Assembly: GCA_017646335.1 (NCBI GenBank)
Contig: JAGCMT010000018.1
Location: 24,373-88,372, forward strand
Origin: Burkholderiaceae bacterium
GTDB taxonomy: Bacteria; Pseudomonadota; Gammaproteobacteria; Burkholderiales; Burkholderiaceae_F
Reading direction: 5' to 3'
DNA: 64,000 bases
Shown here: in pieces, positions 1 through 8,269 of the stretch
Position numbering within the stretch: position 1 is the stretch's first letter
Layout: every line of letters starts with the position of its first letter
Position numbers and translations under genes: made by a program
Notes under the pieces: generated by a model
What the model saw: the letters and a program-made list of their open reading frames with translations, nothing else
Database searches by the model: none
Told to the model about the DNA's origin: nothing

Positions 1-179
1 CGGTCCGTCACGATTTCCAAATTCAAGCTTTCGCCGATGGAACGCAAATAATTGTGAACTTCCGTTTCCTTGGCGGAATAACCTTGGCGCGTCACACCAA
101 GAACATCGCGACTCATTTCGCGAACATCATCAAAAATCTTTTGGGCAAAACCGGCGCCCTTCACTTGCAAATCCGACAT
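1..179 (-). CDS. Zn-dependent hydrolase, hydantoinase/carbamoylase (M20) family, N-terminal part
   Basis: Only the first 59 codons are in the window; the gene runs off the left edge. The start ATG (179-177) follows an AGGAG ribosome site at about 186-190. The N-terminus contains GVTRQGYS (residues 28-35) and a following HNYLRSIGESLNLEIVTD stretch, which matches the opening of the N-carbamoyl-L-amino-acid hydrolase / allantoate amidohydrolase branch of the M20 family. These enzymes cut carbamoyl or ureido groups from amino acids in the cytoplasm. The metal-binding region is outside the window, so substrate cannot be judged. It is divergent from the dicarboxylate carrier gene downstream, and three other M20 genes lie in this window. 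Confidence 0.7.
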   Translation of the reverse strand, partial: MSDLQVKGAGFAQKIFDDVREMSRDVLGVTRQGYSAKETEVHNYLRSIGESLNLEIVTD

Positions 180-315
180 TCATGTCTCCTAATGACAGTC
201 AACGGGGTTTTCATAAAACTTACTCATTGTATTGAAGTTTCAAAAAATCGTCTCAAGACAAACCCCTGTAAAAACAAACAGATAGTCAAATCAGCCTTTA
301 AAATTCGTACGATTT

Positions 316-329
316 TTGCTCATTATCAA
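316..329 (+). promoter_or_regulatory. candidate FNR box upstream of dcuC
   Basis: TTGCTCATTATCAA matches the FNR consensus TTGAT-N4-ATCAA at nine of ten defined positions. FNR is the oxygen-sensing activator of anaerobic respiration genes, and dicarboxylate carriers are classic targets. The site is about 190 bases from the dcuC start codon, and it could equally serve the divergent gene. Assignment is by pattern only. Confidence 0.45.
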
Positions 330-450
330 GACTTCAAGCCTCCTTAACGAAGTCACGTGACGGTTTCGTCGGCATACCGTGTCTATGGCATGCTTTGGGG
401 TATTCCCCGTATTCAAACGGCGCAAACTAGTAGATACTTACGCTCACAGT

Positions 451-490
451 AAAAGCGCTCCATAGAGAGCGCATTTTCTGTTGTTTTTTT
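451..490 (+). terminator. terminator-like hairpin in the dcuC leader
   Basis: GCGCTC (455-460) and GAGCGC (467-472) form a 6-bp stem with a six-base loop, followed by the T-rich run ATTTTCTGTTGTTTTTTT. It ends only about 24 bases before the dcuC ATG, so any transcript from the upstream region must pass it. It may act as an attenuator, or it may end a short upstream transcript. The stem is short, so efficiency is uncertain. Confidence 0.45.
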
Positions 491-514
491 CTACTACATT
501 AGGGAAACATTCTC

Positions 515-1789
515 ATGTCTTTGCTTGAATGGTTTGCTATTGCCGTTATTTTTGTGACGGTGTACGCCTTGATCAAGCGCGTTGAAACGCGTTTGGTCTT
601 GTTCACGGCAGGTTTTGTGTTGTGTCTCGTCGCTATGGAACCGATGAAGGCCCTCAACTCCTTCGCCTCCTCCATGACCAAGGGTTCCTTGATCATGGCA
701 ATCTGCTCTTCGATGGGTTTTGCTTACATCGCTGCCTTCACGAAGTGCGACCGTAGCTTGGTTCACTACTTGGCTGCTCCGATCCGCGGTTTGGGCGTTT
801 TCCTCCTCCCGGTTTGTACGGCTGTCACGTTCATGATCAACATCGCAATTCCGTCTGCTGCTGGTTGTTCCGCTGCTGTCGGTTCCACGTTGATCCCCGT
901 GATGTTGCGTGCTGGCATCAAGCCGGCAGCTGCCGCTGCTGCTGTGATGGGTGGTACGATCGGTTCTTACTTCTCCCCGGGTACGTCTCACAACGCTTTC
1001 GTTGCTAACATGTCCGGCATGGAAGTCATGGACTTCATCGCTTTCCACGGTCCGTGGTCCTTGGCCTGCGGTGCCTTCATGGTCTTCGGTATCATGGCTG
1101 TTGCTCTCGTTTTGGGCGACCACAAGGGTGACAAGTCCGCTGTCGCTCAAGTGAAGGAATCCAGCGATGACTTCAAGCCGAACGCTATCAAGGCTCTCTT
1201 GACGCTCGTTCCGATCGTCATCTTGGTCTGCGGTAACGTTTGGATCCCGGCAATGAAGATGGGCGTTGCTCAAGCCATGGTCTTGGGTGCTGTCATCACG
1301 TTGTTGGTTAGCTACGCTATCGACCGCACGAGCCCGCAAGAATTCTCCAAGTCCTTCTTCAACGGTATGGGCAAGGCTTACGCTGACGTGATGGGTATCA
1401 TCATCGCTGCTGGCGTGTTCGCTGCTGGTTTGCAAGCTTCCGGTTTGATCGCTTCCTTCGTCGACCTCTTGAAGAACTCCAACGAAATCGCTCGCTGGGG
1501 TGGTTCCTTGGGTCCGTGGATGATGGGCGTTATCACGGGTTCCGGTGACGCTGCTACGATGGCCTTCAACGAAGCCGTTACGCCGCACGCTAAGGAATTC
1601 GGTATGCAAACGCATGCTTTGGGTGCTTTGGCATTCTTGACGGGTGCTTTGGGCCGTACGTCCTCCCCGATCGCCGGCGCTATGGTTATCGTTTCCGGTA
1701 TCGCTATGGTTAGCCCGATGGAAGTTGTTAAGCGCACGGCTTTGCCGGTCTTCGCCGCTGTCATCTTCTTGGCTCTCTTCATGGTGTAA
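515..1789 (+). CDS. dcuC: C4-dicarboxylate transporter, DcuC family
   Basis: A 424-residue, highly hydrophobic inner-membrane protein with about 10-12 membrane segments. The C-terminal half shows DcuC landmarks: MGKAYADVMGIIIAAGVFAAGL (about 286-307), the ITGSGDA motif, and LGRTSSPIAGAMVIVSGIAM followed by SPMEVVKRTALPV near the end. DcuC proteins of enteric bacteria are about 455 residues and export succinate or exchange dicarboxylates during anaerobic growth. The start is set by AGGGA (about 501-505). A terminator follows at 1824. An M20 amidohydrolase lies downstream in the same direction but behind that terminator, so they are probably separate units. The substrate could be another dicarboxylate or acidic amino acid. 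Confidence 0.8.
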   Translation: MSLLEWFAIAVIFVTVYALIKRVETRLVLFTAGFVLCLVAMEPMKALNSFASSMTKGSLIMAICSSMGFAYIAAFTKCDRSLVHYLAAPIRGLGVFLLPVCTAVTFMINIAIPSAAGCSAAVGSTLIPVMLRAGIKPAAAAAAVMGGTIGSYFSPGTSHNAFVANMSGMEVMDFIAFHGPWSLACGAFMVFGIMAVALVLGDHKGDKSAVAQVKESSDDFKPNAIKALLTLVPIVILVCGNVWIPAMKMGVAQAMVLGAVITLLVSYAIDRTSPQEFSKSFFNGMGKAYADVMGIIIAAGVFAAGLQASGLIASFVDLLKNSNEIARWGGSLGPWMMGVITGSGDAATMAFNEAVTPHAKEFGMQTHALGALAFLTGALGRTSSPIAGAMVIVSGIAMVSPMEVVKRTALPVFAAVIFLALFMV

Positions 1790-1823
1790 TCACCGAGCGT
1801 TAGCTAAGAGCTATTAAGCTATC

Positions 1824-1859
1824 AAGGGATCGAATGAAAATTCGGTCCCTTTTCTTTTT
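1824..1859 (+). terminator. rho-independent terminator of dcuC
   Basis: AAGGGA-T-CGAA (1824-1834) pairs with TTCG-G-TCCCTT (1841-1851), with one wobble pair and a TGAAAA loop, followed by TTTCTTTTTC. It lies about 35 bases after the dcuC stop. Confidence 0.85.
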
Positions 1860-1976
1860 CTGTAAACAATCTTTTAATCAAGGGGTTACATCAATCTTCC
1901 TTTGAGATTGACTCCCAAGCCGTACCCTCTCAAGCGATAATCTATCGCGTTAAAACTTACCTTGACGGAGATTGCT

Positions 1977-3254
1977 ATGGCTCACTGCACCTATCACAAA
2001 GAAATCATCGACATGCGTCACGACCTTCACCGCTTCCCGGAAGAAGGTTGGACGGAATTCTGGACCACGGCTTACATTGCCAAGTATTTGCGTGGCTTGG
2101 GCATTGAAGTCTTGATGGGCGAAAAAGTCATTTCTCGTGAAAACTGTTTGGGTCGCAATCCCAAGTTGGTTGCCGAAGGGATCGAAGCCGCCAAGGCCAA
2201 AGGCGTTTGCGAATGCTTGCTCGAAGAAATGCAAGAATTGACGGGGTGTGTTGCCGTCATCGATTCCGGCCGCCCCGGTCCGACGGTTGCATTGCGCTTT
2301 GACATCGACTGCGTCAATGTGTTGGAAACGCGTGATCCTGCCCATCTTCCGGCCAAAGACGGTTGGATTTCCGAACGTGACGGTTTGATGCATGCTTGCG
2401 GTCACGACGCTCACGCCGCCACCGGTATGGCCATTTGCCACTGGGCAAAAGAACATATCGATGAGCTCAACGGCAAACTCAAAGTGATCTTCCAACCGGC
2501 TGAAGAAGGCGTCCGCGGTGCCTCCGCCGTTGCCGCCAGCGGCATCGTTGACGATTGTGACTACTTCTTGACGAGCCACGTCTCCTTGATGGCCAAGTCC
2601 GGCGAAGTCTTGGCCTCTCCGATCAACTTCTTGTCGACCACGAAGTATGACGTGACCTTTACGGGTCGTCCCGCTCACGCCGGCATCGAACCGAACGCCG
2701 GTCGTAACGCATTGGCCGCCGCATGCCATGCCGTGACGCAATTGCTCGGCATTTCTCGCCACGGTGGTGGTATGACGCGCGTTAACGTTGGTCGTTTGAT
2801 TGCCGGCGAAGGCCGTAACGTCGTGCCGGTGAACGCCAAATTGGTGATGGAAGTTCGTGGCGAAACGGGCGAAATCAACCAATACATGTGTGACGAAACC
2901 GAAAACATCTGCCAAGGCGTGGCTAAGAGTTTCGGCGTGGACTACAAGATCGAAAAGATGGGCGCCGCCGTTGACCTCGTCAATGATGCTCCGTTGGTGA
3001 CCATGCTCGACGAAGTCCTTGCTCAAACCGAAGGCGTGACGACGGTCTTGCACGACATCAACTACGGTGGTTCCGAAGACGCCACGATTTTGGCCAAGCG
3101 CGTTCAAAGCCACGGCGGTCAAGCTTGCTACTTTGTCATGGGCGCAACGCGTCCGGCGGGCGGCCACCACACGGCCACGTTCGACTTTGACGAATCGACC
3201 TTGGCAACGGGCTTTGAAGTCTATGTCGGTATGGTCAAGAAGATGATGGGCTAA
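1977..3254 (+). CDS. M20 family amidohydrolase, AbgA-like
   Basis: A 425-residue cytoplasmic metallohydrolase. It shows the M20 metal ligands in order: RFDIDC (about 105-110), MHACGHDAHAA (about 136-146), PAEEGVRGA (about 175) and the late GGHHTATFDFDE histidine. The length, the RFDxDC form of the second motif and the insert before it resemble AbgA, the subunit A of p-aminobenzoyl-glutamate hydrolase, rather than hippurate hydrolase (RADMDALP). Such enzymes cut amide bonds in acyl-amino acids. The ATG at 1977 is chosen because ACGGAG (about 1965-1970) sits at the right distance; a TTG at 1962 would overlap that site. A paralogue lies at 37767. No AbgB or AbgT partner is adjacent, so the substrate is unknown. 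Confidence 0.8.
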   Translation: MAHCTYHKEIIDMRHDLHRFPEEGWTEFWTTAYIAKYLRGLGIEVLMGEKVISRENCLGRNPKLVAEGIEAAKAKGVCECLLEEMQELTGCVAVIDSGRPGPTVALRFDIDCVNVLETRDPAHLPAKDGWISERDGLMHACGHDAHAATGMAICHWAKEHIDELNGKLKVIFQPAEEGVRGASAVAASGIVDDCDYFLTSHVSLMAKSGEVLASPINFLSTTKYDVTFTGRPAHAGIEPNAGRNALAAACHAVTQLLGISRHGGGMTRVNVGRLIAGEGRNVVPVNAKLVMEVRGETGEINQYMCDETENICQGVAKSFGVDYKIEKMGAAVDLVNDAPLVTMLDEVLAQTEGVTTVLHDINYGGSEDATILAKRVQSHGGQACYFVMGATRPAGGHHTATFDFDESTLATGFEVYVGMVKKMMG

Positions 3255-3287
3255 GCCTCATTTTCCTTTTGATCGCATTTCATGCAC

Positions 3288-3319
3288 AAAGCGCCCCAAT
3301 CGGGGCGCTTTACTCTTTT
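3288..3319 (+). terminator. rho-independent terminator after the M20 gene
   Basis: GCGCCCC (3291-3297) and GGGGCGC (3302-3308) with an AATC loop, flanked by AAA and followed by TTTACTCTTTTCC. It is a strong GC stem. Confidence 0.85.
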
Positions 3320-3360
3320 CCAAATCAAAAACTCATAGTAAAATTAATAGATTATTGTTC

Positions 3361-3389
3361 GAAGTGTTTCATTTTTAGCGAAATACTTC
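3361..3389 (+). promoter_or_regulatory. inverted repeat in front of yebC
   Basis: GAAGTGTTTC (3361-3370) and GAAATACTTC (3380-3389) form a 10-bp inverted repeat with one wobble position, 42 bases before the yebC start. It could be an operator or a leader hairpin. The surroundings are AT-rich, as expected for a promoter region. Confidence 0.35.
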
Positions 3390-3431
3390 TGTTTCCAAAT
3401 TCGAATTATTAGATTTTGAAGGATATCTTTC

Positions 3432-4154
3432 ATGGCTGGACACTCTAAATGGGCCAATATTCAACACCGTAAGGGCCGTCAAGACGCCAAGCGTTCCAAT
3501 CTCTGGACGAAGGTCGTTCGTGAAATCATGGTTGCCGCTCGTAACGGCGCCGACCCCGACACCAACTCCCGTTTGCGCTTGGCCCTTTTGAAGGCTCGCT
3601 CTGCTAACGTGCCCAAGGACACGATCAAGAACGCCATCTTGAAGGGTTCCGGTCAGCTCGAAGGCGTCAGCTACGAAGAAATCCGCTACGAAGGTTACGG
3701 TATCGGCGGTGCAGCCGTGATGATCGATACGGCTACGGACAACCGTACGCGTACGGTGGCTGACGTTCGCCACATCTTGAGCAAGAATGGCGGCAACCTC
3801 GGTACCGACGGTTGCGTGTCCTTCATGTTTAAGCACTGCGGTCAATTCTTCTTCGCCCCGGGCGTGACGACCGAAGAAGTCGTGATGGACGTGGCTTTGG
3901 AAGCCGGCGCTGAAGACGTGATCGTTGACGACGAAGGCGGTATCGAAGTCATCTGCGAACCGAACGCTTTCGAAGATGTCAACACGGCATTCGAAGCTGC
4001 CGGTTTGAAGCCGGAAATGGCTGAAGTGACGATGAAGGCCTTGAACGAAACGGAATTGACGGGCGAAGATGCTGAACGCATGCAACGCCTGATCGACGCC
4101 TTGGAAGACTTGGACGACGTCCAACAAGTCTACACGACGGCTGTCATGGACTAA
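3432..4154 (+). CDS. yebC: YebC/PmpR family protein
   Basis: A 240-residue protein that begins with the family signature [18 protein letters not shown] and has the usual three-domain length of about 240-250. Family members are described as DNA-binding regulators (PmpR) and, more recently, as factors that help ribosomes at difficult proline stretches; which role applies here cannot be read from the sequence. The start has GAAGGA about ten bases upstream. A UUCG-capped hairpin follows the stop codon, and purD begins 70 bases later. In many relatives yebC sits beside ruvC; here purD is the neighbour. Confidence 0.93.
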   Translation: MAGHSKWANIQHRKGRQDAKRSNLWTKVVREIMVAARNGADPDTNSRLRLALLKARSANVPKDTIKNAILKGSGQLEGVSYEEIRYEGYGIGGAAVMIDTATDNRTRTVADVRHILSKNGGNLGTDGCVSFMFKHCGQFFFAPGVTTEEVVMDVALEAGAEDVIVDDEGGIEVICEPNAFEDVNTAFEAAGLKPEMAEVTMKALNETELTGEDAERMQRLIDALEDLDDVQQVYTTAVMD

Positions 4155-4163
4155 TCGCTCGGT

Positions 4164-4185
4164 AAAGAGTCCTTCGGGACTCTTT
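4164..4185 (+). terminator. UUCG-capped hairpin between yebC and purD
   Basis: AAAGAGTCC (4164-4172) and GGACTCTTT (4177-4185) make a perfect 9-bp stem closed by a C(TTCG)G tetraloop. The tail is only TTTGCTAT, so it may terminate partially and let some transcripts reach purD. Confidence 0.6.
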
Positions 4186-4224
4186 GCTATATGCAAAATC
4201 ATTGATTCTTTCGGAGAAATTGTT

Positions 4225-5502
4225 ATGAAGATCTTAGTTGTCGGTAGCGGTGGTCGCGAACACGCTCTTGCTTGGCGTTTGGCTCAAGACGAACGCGTCG
4301 AAGTCGTCTACGTGGCTCCGGGTAATGCCGGCACGGCTTTGAGCGAAAAGCTCGAAAACGTGGCAGAAAACGATTTGGAAAAGTTGGCTCAATTCGTTCA
4401 AGACAATGACGTTGCTTTCACGCTCGTTGGTCCGGAAGCCCCGTTGGCTGCCGGTATCGTTGACCTTTTCCGCGCTAAGGGCTTGAAGATCTTTGGCCCG
4501 ACGAAGGCTGCCGCTCAACTCGAAAGCTCCAAGGATTTCGCTAAGGCCTTCATGAAGCGTCACGGCGTGCCGACCGCTGAATACGAAACGTTCACGGAAA
4601 CGGCTGCAGCTCACGCCTACGTCGAAGCCAAGGGCGCTCCGATCGTCATTAAGGCTGACGGTTTGGCCGCCGGTAAGGGCGTTGTCGTTGCCATGACGCT
4701 CGAAGAAGCTCACGAAGCCATCGACATGATGCTTGAAGGCAACACCTTCGGCTCTGCCGGCGCTCGTGTCGTGATCGAAGAATTCTTGGAAGGTGAAGAA
4801 GCCAGTTTCATCGTGATGGTCGACGGTAAGAACGTCTTGCCGATGGCCACGAGCCAAGACCACAAGCGCCTTTTGGACCAAGACAAGGGCCCGAACATGG
4901 GTGGCATGGGTGCTTATTCTCCGGCTCCGGTCGTGACCGATGAAGTCTATGCCAAGGCAATGAATGAAATCATCCTCCCGACGGTCCAAGGCATGGAAAA
5001 GGACGGCATCCCCTTCACGGGCTTCCTCTATGCCGGCTTGATGATCGGCAAGGATCGCGAAGGCGCCTTGACCGTGAAGACGTTGGAATTCAACTGCCGC
5101 TTCGGTGACCCGGAAACGCAACCGATCATGTCTCGCATGAAGTCCTCTTTCGTGGACTTGGTTGACGCCGGTATCGAAGGCCGCTTGGACCAAGTCCAAG
5201 TCGAATGGGACAGCCGCTTTGCTTTGGGCGTGGTCTGTGCCGCTCGCGGTTATCCGGACAGCCCCGAAAAGGGTGCCGTTATCACGCAATTGCCGGCCAA
5301 CACGGACGACTTGAAGGTCTTCCACGCCGGCACGAAGGCTGTTGACGGTCAAGCCACGGTCTCCGGCGGTCGCGTTTTGTGTGTGGTCGGTCTTGGTGAA
5401 GACGTTCGTGCGGCAGCTGCTCAAGCTTACGCCGGCGTTGAACAAGTCAAGTTCGAAGGCATGCAATTCCGCCGCGACATCGGCTACCGTGCAATGAAGT
5501 AA
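4225..5502 (+). CDS. purD: phosphoribosylamine-glycine ligase (GAR synthetase)
   Basis: The 425-residue length is normal for PurD. It opens with MKILVVGSGGREHALAW, the nucleotide-fold signature, and carries the ATP-grasp segments IKADGLAAGKGVVVA (about 142-156), DHKRLLDQDKGPNMGGMGAYSP (about 212-233) and the metal-binding EFNCRFGDPE (about 288-297). The enzyme joins glycine to 5-phosphoribosylamine in the second step of purine synthesis, in the cytoplasm. Start by GGAGAA. It stands alone between two terminators, without other pur genes. It uses TTG for leucine and CAA for glutamine almost throughout, like other well-expressed genes here. Confidence 0.96.
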   Translation: MKILVVGSGGREHALAWRLAQDERVEVVYVAPGNAGTALSEKLENVAENDLEKLAQFVQDNDVAFTLVGPEAPLAAGIVDLFRAKGLKIFGPTKAAAQLESSKDFAKAFMKRHGVPTAEYETFTETAAAHAYVEAKGAPIVIKADGLAAGKGVVVAMTLEEAHEAIDMMLEGNTFGSAGARVVIEEFLEGEEASFIVMVDGKNVLPMATSQDHKRLLDQDKGPNMGGMGAYSPAPVVTDEVYAKAMNEIILPTVQGMEKDGIPFTGFLYAGLMIGKDREGALTVKTLEFNCRFGDPETQPIMSRMKSSFVDLVDAGIEGRLDQVQVEWDSRFALGVVCAARGYPDSPEKGAVITQLPANTDDLKVFHAGTKAVDGQATVSGGRVLCVVGLGEDVRAAAAQAYAGVEQVKFEGMQFRRDIGYRAMK

Positions 5503-5527
5503 TCGGTAAAATCACTTTTACCGATTA
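5500..5527 (+). terminator. first hairpin after purD
   Basis: TAATCGGTAAAA (5500-5511) and TTTTACCGATTA (5516-5527) form a perfect 12-bp stem that includes the purD stop codon. It is AT-rich with only a short T run, so it may protect the 3' end as much as terminate. Confidence 0.6.
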
Positions 5528-5533
5528 AAACCT

Positions 5534-5566
5534 AAGGCCTTCGATTGATTCGAAGGCCTTTGTTTT
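5534..5566 (+). terminator. rho-independent terminator after purD
   Basis: AAGGCCTTCGA (5534-5544) pairs perfectly with TCGAAGGCCTT (5550-5560), followed by TGTTTT. With the hairpin at 5500 it makes a tandem terminator. It ends just before the nadD ribosome site. Confidence 0.8.
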
Positions 5567-5584
5567 CACACGAGGTGGTCTTCA

Positions 5585-6196
5585 ATGCAAAAAATCGGTC
5601 TTTTTGGCGGCACTTTCAATCCCGTGCATTCGGCTCATGTCGAATTGGCACGTTGTGCGATTGAAAAGCTGGCACTTGATCGCCTTTTCTGGATTCCTTG
5701 CAAACCCTGGCAAAAGGCCGGACTTGCTATCGAGTCGGGCGAGCGACGTTGTGCCATGATCGATTTGGTAATTAAAAACGATCCCCGTATGGCCGTTGAT
5801 ACCTGCGAAATCGATCGCATCGGAGACACCTACACCATCGATACGATTCGGGAATTTCAAACACGATACCCGAGCAGTGAAATCTTCTTTTTAATGGGCG
5901 GCGATCAGTGGACGAATTTCCACACGTGGAAATCATGGCAAGACGTTTTACAGTCCACACGTTTAGTCATCGTCTCCCGTAACGGTGAACGCGCTCGCTG
6001 TTGCGAAGCCGTTCAAACTTTTTTAGATCAAGAAAAAATCGACATTCAGTATTTGGATATGCCTGCCATGGCAGTGAGCAGTCAAGAAATTCGAGACATC
6101 ATTGCCAAAGACGGTTCGAGATTCGATAAACTTGCAGGGAAACTTCCCCGAGACGTTATTGAATACATTGCCACGTTCGGGCTTTATCAAAAATAA
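5585..6196 (+). CDS. nadD: nicotinate-nucleotide adenylyltransferase
   Basis: A 203-residue enzyme that adenylates nicotinate mononucleotide to deamido-NAD in NAD synthesis. It shows the nucleotidyltransferase motif GLFGGTFNPVHSAH at the N-terminus (residues 5-18), GGDQWTNFHTWKSWQD in the middle and VSSQEIRDII (about 161-170), the SSxxIR motif that binds the phosphates; relatives usually have T where this protein has Q. Start by GAGGTGG 5-10 bases upstream. It is the first gene of an operon running to rarD with gaps or overlaps of a few bases. The order nadD-rsfS-rlmH-maf is common in betaproteobacteria. Confidence 0.93.
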   Translation: MQKIGLFGGTFNPVHSAHVELARCAIEKLALDRLFWIPCKPWQKAGLAIESGERRCAMIDLVIKNDPRMAVDTCEIDRIGDTYTIDTIREFQTRYPSSEIFFLMGGDQWTNFHTWKSWQDVLQSTRLVIVSRNGERARCCEAVQTFLDQEKIDIQYLDMPAMAVSSQEIRDIIAKDGSRFDKLAGKLPRDVIEYIATFGLYQK

Positions 6197-6205
6197 GGTT
6201 ATTAA

Positions 6206-6619
6206 ATGGATATTCGTAAATTGCAACGCGTCATCGTTGACGCACTCGAAGACGTCAAAGCTCAAGACATCGTGGTTTACAACACGAAGCACTTAACGAG
6301 CGAATTTGAACGCGTCATCATCGCTTCCGGCTCTTCCAACCGCCAAACGCGCGCTTTGGGCTACAACGTCGCAGCTGACGTGAAGGCTGCCGGCGGTGAC
6401 GTTTTGAGCGTCGAAGGCACGGACTCCGGCGAATGGGTGCTCGTTGACTGCGGCGCTGCTGTCGTTCACATCTTGCAACCGGCAATGCGTGAATACTACA
6501 ACCTCGAAGAAATCTGGGGTGGTAAGAAGGTCCGCATGAAGATGGCTGCTGACAAGGCTGCCGAACATGCCAAGAAGCTTGGTTTGAACCGCGTTGAAAT
6601 CGTCGACGAAGAAGAATAA
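6206..6619 (+). CDS. rsfS: ribosomal silencing factor RsfS
   Basis: This 137-residue protein has the RsfS/Iojap fold. It has ALEDVKAQDI near the N-terminus, SSNRQTRALGYNVAADVKAAG (about 43-63) and the conserved EWVLVDCGAAVVHILQPAMREYYNLEEIW block. RsfS binds ribosomal protein L14 on the large subunit and blocks subunit joining when nutrients are scarce. It starts nine bases after nadD and ends three bases before rlmH, so the three genes are cotranscribed. Confidence 0.94.
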   Translation: MDIRKLQRVIVDALEDVKAQDIVVYNTKHLTSEFERVIIASGSSNRQTRALGYNVAADVKAAGGDVLSVEGTDSGEWVLVDCGAAVVHILQPAMREYYNLEEIWGGKKVRMKMAADKAAEHAKKLGLNRVEIVDEEE

Positions 6620-6622
6620 TCA

Positions 6623-7090
6623 ATGAAAATCACCATTGTCGCTGTCGGGCTTCGTCAACCGGATTGGGCTGACGAAGCCATGAAAGATTACCTCGGACGA
6701 TTCCCCAAAGATTGGTCGGTAACGGTCAAAGCCGTCAAGCCTGAGACGCGTGCCGGTCAAACCACGGCCAAGATTATGGAATCCGAAGCCGAGCGTATCC
6801 GTGCGGCCATCCCTCAAGGCTCTTTGGTTGTTGCCATGGACGAACGAGGTCATGACTGGACCACCGTTCAGTTTTCTCAAAAGATCCGTCAATGGCGCGA
6901 CAACGGCGAATCCGTCACTTTCTTGATCGGTGGCGCCGACGGTCTCGATCCCGATTTGAAGGCTAGCGCACGTCAATTGATGCGTTTGTCCTCCATGACG
7001 TTACCGCACGCCATGGCTCGTGTTTTGTTGGCCGAACAAATCTATCGCGCATTCTCTATTTTGACCAATCACCCCTACCATCGTGTCTAA
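6623..7090 (+). CDS. rlmH: 23S rRNA pseudouridine-1915 N3-methyltransferase
   Basis: A 155-residue SPOUT methyltransferase, the usual length for RlmH. It methylates pseudouridine 1915 in helix 69 of 23S rRNA, using S-adenosylmethionine. Visible landmarks are LVVAMDERGHDWTTVQFS (about 69-86), the SAM-pocket FLIGGADGLDPD (about 99-110) and LPHAMARVLLAEQIYRA, ending in HPYHRV. Its last eight bases overlap the start of maf, which fits translational coupling. Second-to-third gene position in the nadD operon is typical. Confidence 0.95.
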   Translation: MKITIVAVGLRQPDWADEAMKDYLGRFPKDWSVTVKAVKPETRAGQTTAKIMESEAERIRAAIPQGSLVVAMDERGHDWTTVQFSQKIRQWRDNGESVTFLIGGADGLDPDLKASARQLMRLSSMTLPHAMARVLLAEQIYRAFSILTNHPYHRV

Positions 7091-7694
7091 GATTTATCTC
7101 GCCAGCAAAAGTCCTCGCCGCAAGGAAATTCTTGCGGGCCTTGGCATTGAATTCGATGTGGTTGCCGTCAACGACCATACGTTGCTCAATTTTGCGGGCG
7201 ATGAAGAACAGCACCCGGGTGAAGCCCCTGAAGACTATGTCATCCGTACGGCTTGTGATAAAGCGCGAGCCGTTTTGATGAAAATCGAAGCCGACGGTTT
7301 GGAAAAGCGCCCGGTACTGGCAGCAGACACCACCGTGATCGTTAACGGTGAAATTCTTGGCAAGCCCAAGGATCGTCACGAAGCCGAGGCTTTTTTACGA
7401 GCCATGGCCGGCACCTACCATGAAGTTCGAACGGCCGTTGTTGTCGGTACCGATCCCGAACACTTAGTGAGCGATGTCAGTGTCTCGCGCGTTTGGTTCA
7501 AAGCACTCACCGAGGAAGAAATTGCCGCTTACACGGCAACAAACGAACCTTACGACAAAGCCGGTGGTTACGGCATTCAAGGCTTGGCCGGTCTTTTCAT
7601 CGAAAAAATCGAAGGCTCATACACGGGCATTATGGGTTTACCGGTTTTTGAAACCGCTCGTCTTTTAAAACCCTTTGGCGTAAAGGTGCTTTGA
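7083..7694 (+). CDS. maf: Maf family nucleoside triphosphate pyrophosphatase
   Basis: A 203-residue house-cleaning enzyme that hydrolyses non-canonical or excess nucleoside triphosphates. It starts on GTG at 7083 inside the end of rlmH and begins MSKIYLASKSPRRKEIL, the Maf signature. LAADTTVIVNGEILGKPKD (about 79-97) carries the catalytic aspartate and DKAGGYGIQGLAGLFIEKIEGSY (about 159-181) is the conserved late block. The SPRR form of the first motif favours the YhdE branch (dTTP/UTP) over YceF (m7GTP), but that is inference. Its stop codon shares a base with the next start. Confidence 0.92.
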   Translation: MSKIYLASKSPRRKEILAGLGIEFDVVAVNDHTLLNFAGDEEQHPGEAPEDYVIRTACDKARAVLMKIEADGLEKRPVLAADTTVIVNGEILGKPKDRHEAEAFLRAMAGTYHEVRTAVVVGTDPEHLVSDVSVSRVWFKALTEEEIAAYTATNEPYDKAGGYGIQGLAGLFIEKIEGSYTGIMGLPVFETARLLKPFGVKVL

Positions 7695-8269
7695 TGAACG
7701 AGCCGCGCCCAGCCCCCAAAAGTTGTTGGGAACTCTTTACGACGTTCTTCTGGGTCGCCATGCAAGCTTTCGGCGGCGCCTTAGCCATCACAAAACAAAC
7801 CCTCATCGATCACAAACGTTGGTACACGAAGGAAGAGTACGTGGAGATGCTCACGCTCGTGCAAACGCTTCCCGGCCCCAACAACTGCAAAATCATCATC
7901 ATGACGGGCGATCGATACTTCGGACTCAAAGGCGCCTTCATGGGCCTTTTGGGTTTTACGATCGTTCCGTTAACCAGTGTCATTACACTGAGCTACTTCA
8001 TGAGCGATTTTTTAGCCAATGAAGTCATCGTCGGCATCCTGAAGGGCGTTTTAGCCGCTGTCGCCGGTTTGTCAATCGGTACGGCGCTGTCACTTTCGGA
8101 AAACTTTTACAAACATCCGTTAGGTAGCGCTTTGTGGTTGACGGGCGCCGGCATTACCTTCGTTTCGATCGCGATTTTCCGCGTGCCGCTTTTGGTCGTT
8201 TTGTTGGTAATCGGTGTTCCTTGGGTCATCCTGACTCATCGAGCCATGAAGAAAAAGGGCATGATATGA
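7694..8269 (+). CDS. chromate transporter family protein, N-terminal-type half
   Basis: A 191-residue membrane protein of the CHR family with about six hydrophobic segments. The family motifs FGGALAITKQTLIDHKRW (about 27-44) and LVQTLPGPNN (about 56-65; usually QxxPGP) are present. It begins at an ATG that overlaps the maf stop (TGATG). Full-length ChrA is a fusion of two such halves; short CHR proteins act as a pair encoded side by side, and the partner follows at 8266 with an ATGA overlap. The true substrate may be chromate, sulfate or something else; family membership does not settle it. Confidence 0.85.
   Translation: MNEPRPAPKSCWELFTTFFWVAMQAFGGALAITKQTLIDHKRWYTKEEYVEMLTLVQTLPGPNNCKIIIMTGDRYFGLKGAFMGLLGFTIVPLTSVITLSYFMSDFLANEVIVGILKGVLAAVAGLSIGTALSLSENFYKHPLGSALWLTGAGITFVSIAIFRVPLLVVLLVIGVPWVILTHRAMKKKGMI

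Larger units (their letters stand above)
180..514. promoter_or_regulatory. divergent intergenic region before dcuC
   Basis: This 335-base stretch separates the minus-strand carbamoylase from dcuC and has no convincing gene. It holds an FNR-like site (316-329), a perfect 10-base palindrome GTCACGTGAC (352-361) that could be an operator, and a hairpin with a T-rich tail (451-490). A short open frame at 54-347 crosses the carbamoylase gene and is not supported. I could not identify a convincing -10/-35 pair by eye. Confidence 0.4.

Noticed and set aside
54-347. 97-codon frame at the left edge
   Set aside because: It overlaps the carbamoylase start and its ribosome site on the other strand and has no family resemblance.
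8134-8265. longer N-terminus for the second chromate-transporter half
   Set aside because: It lies inside the first half in another frame; the ATGA overlap at 8266 and the family start decide.
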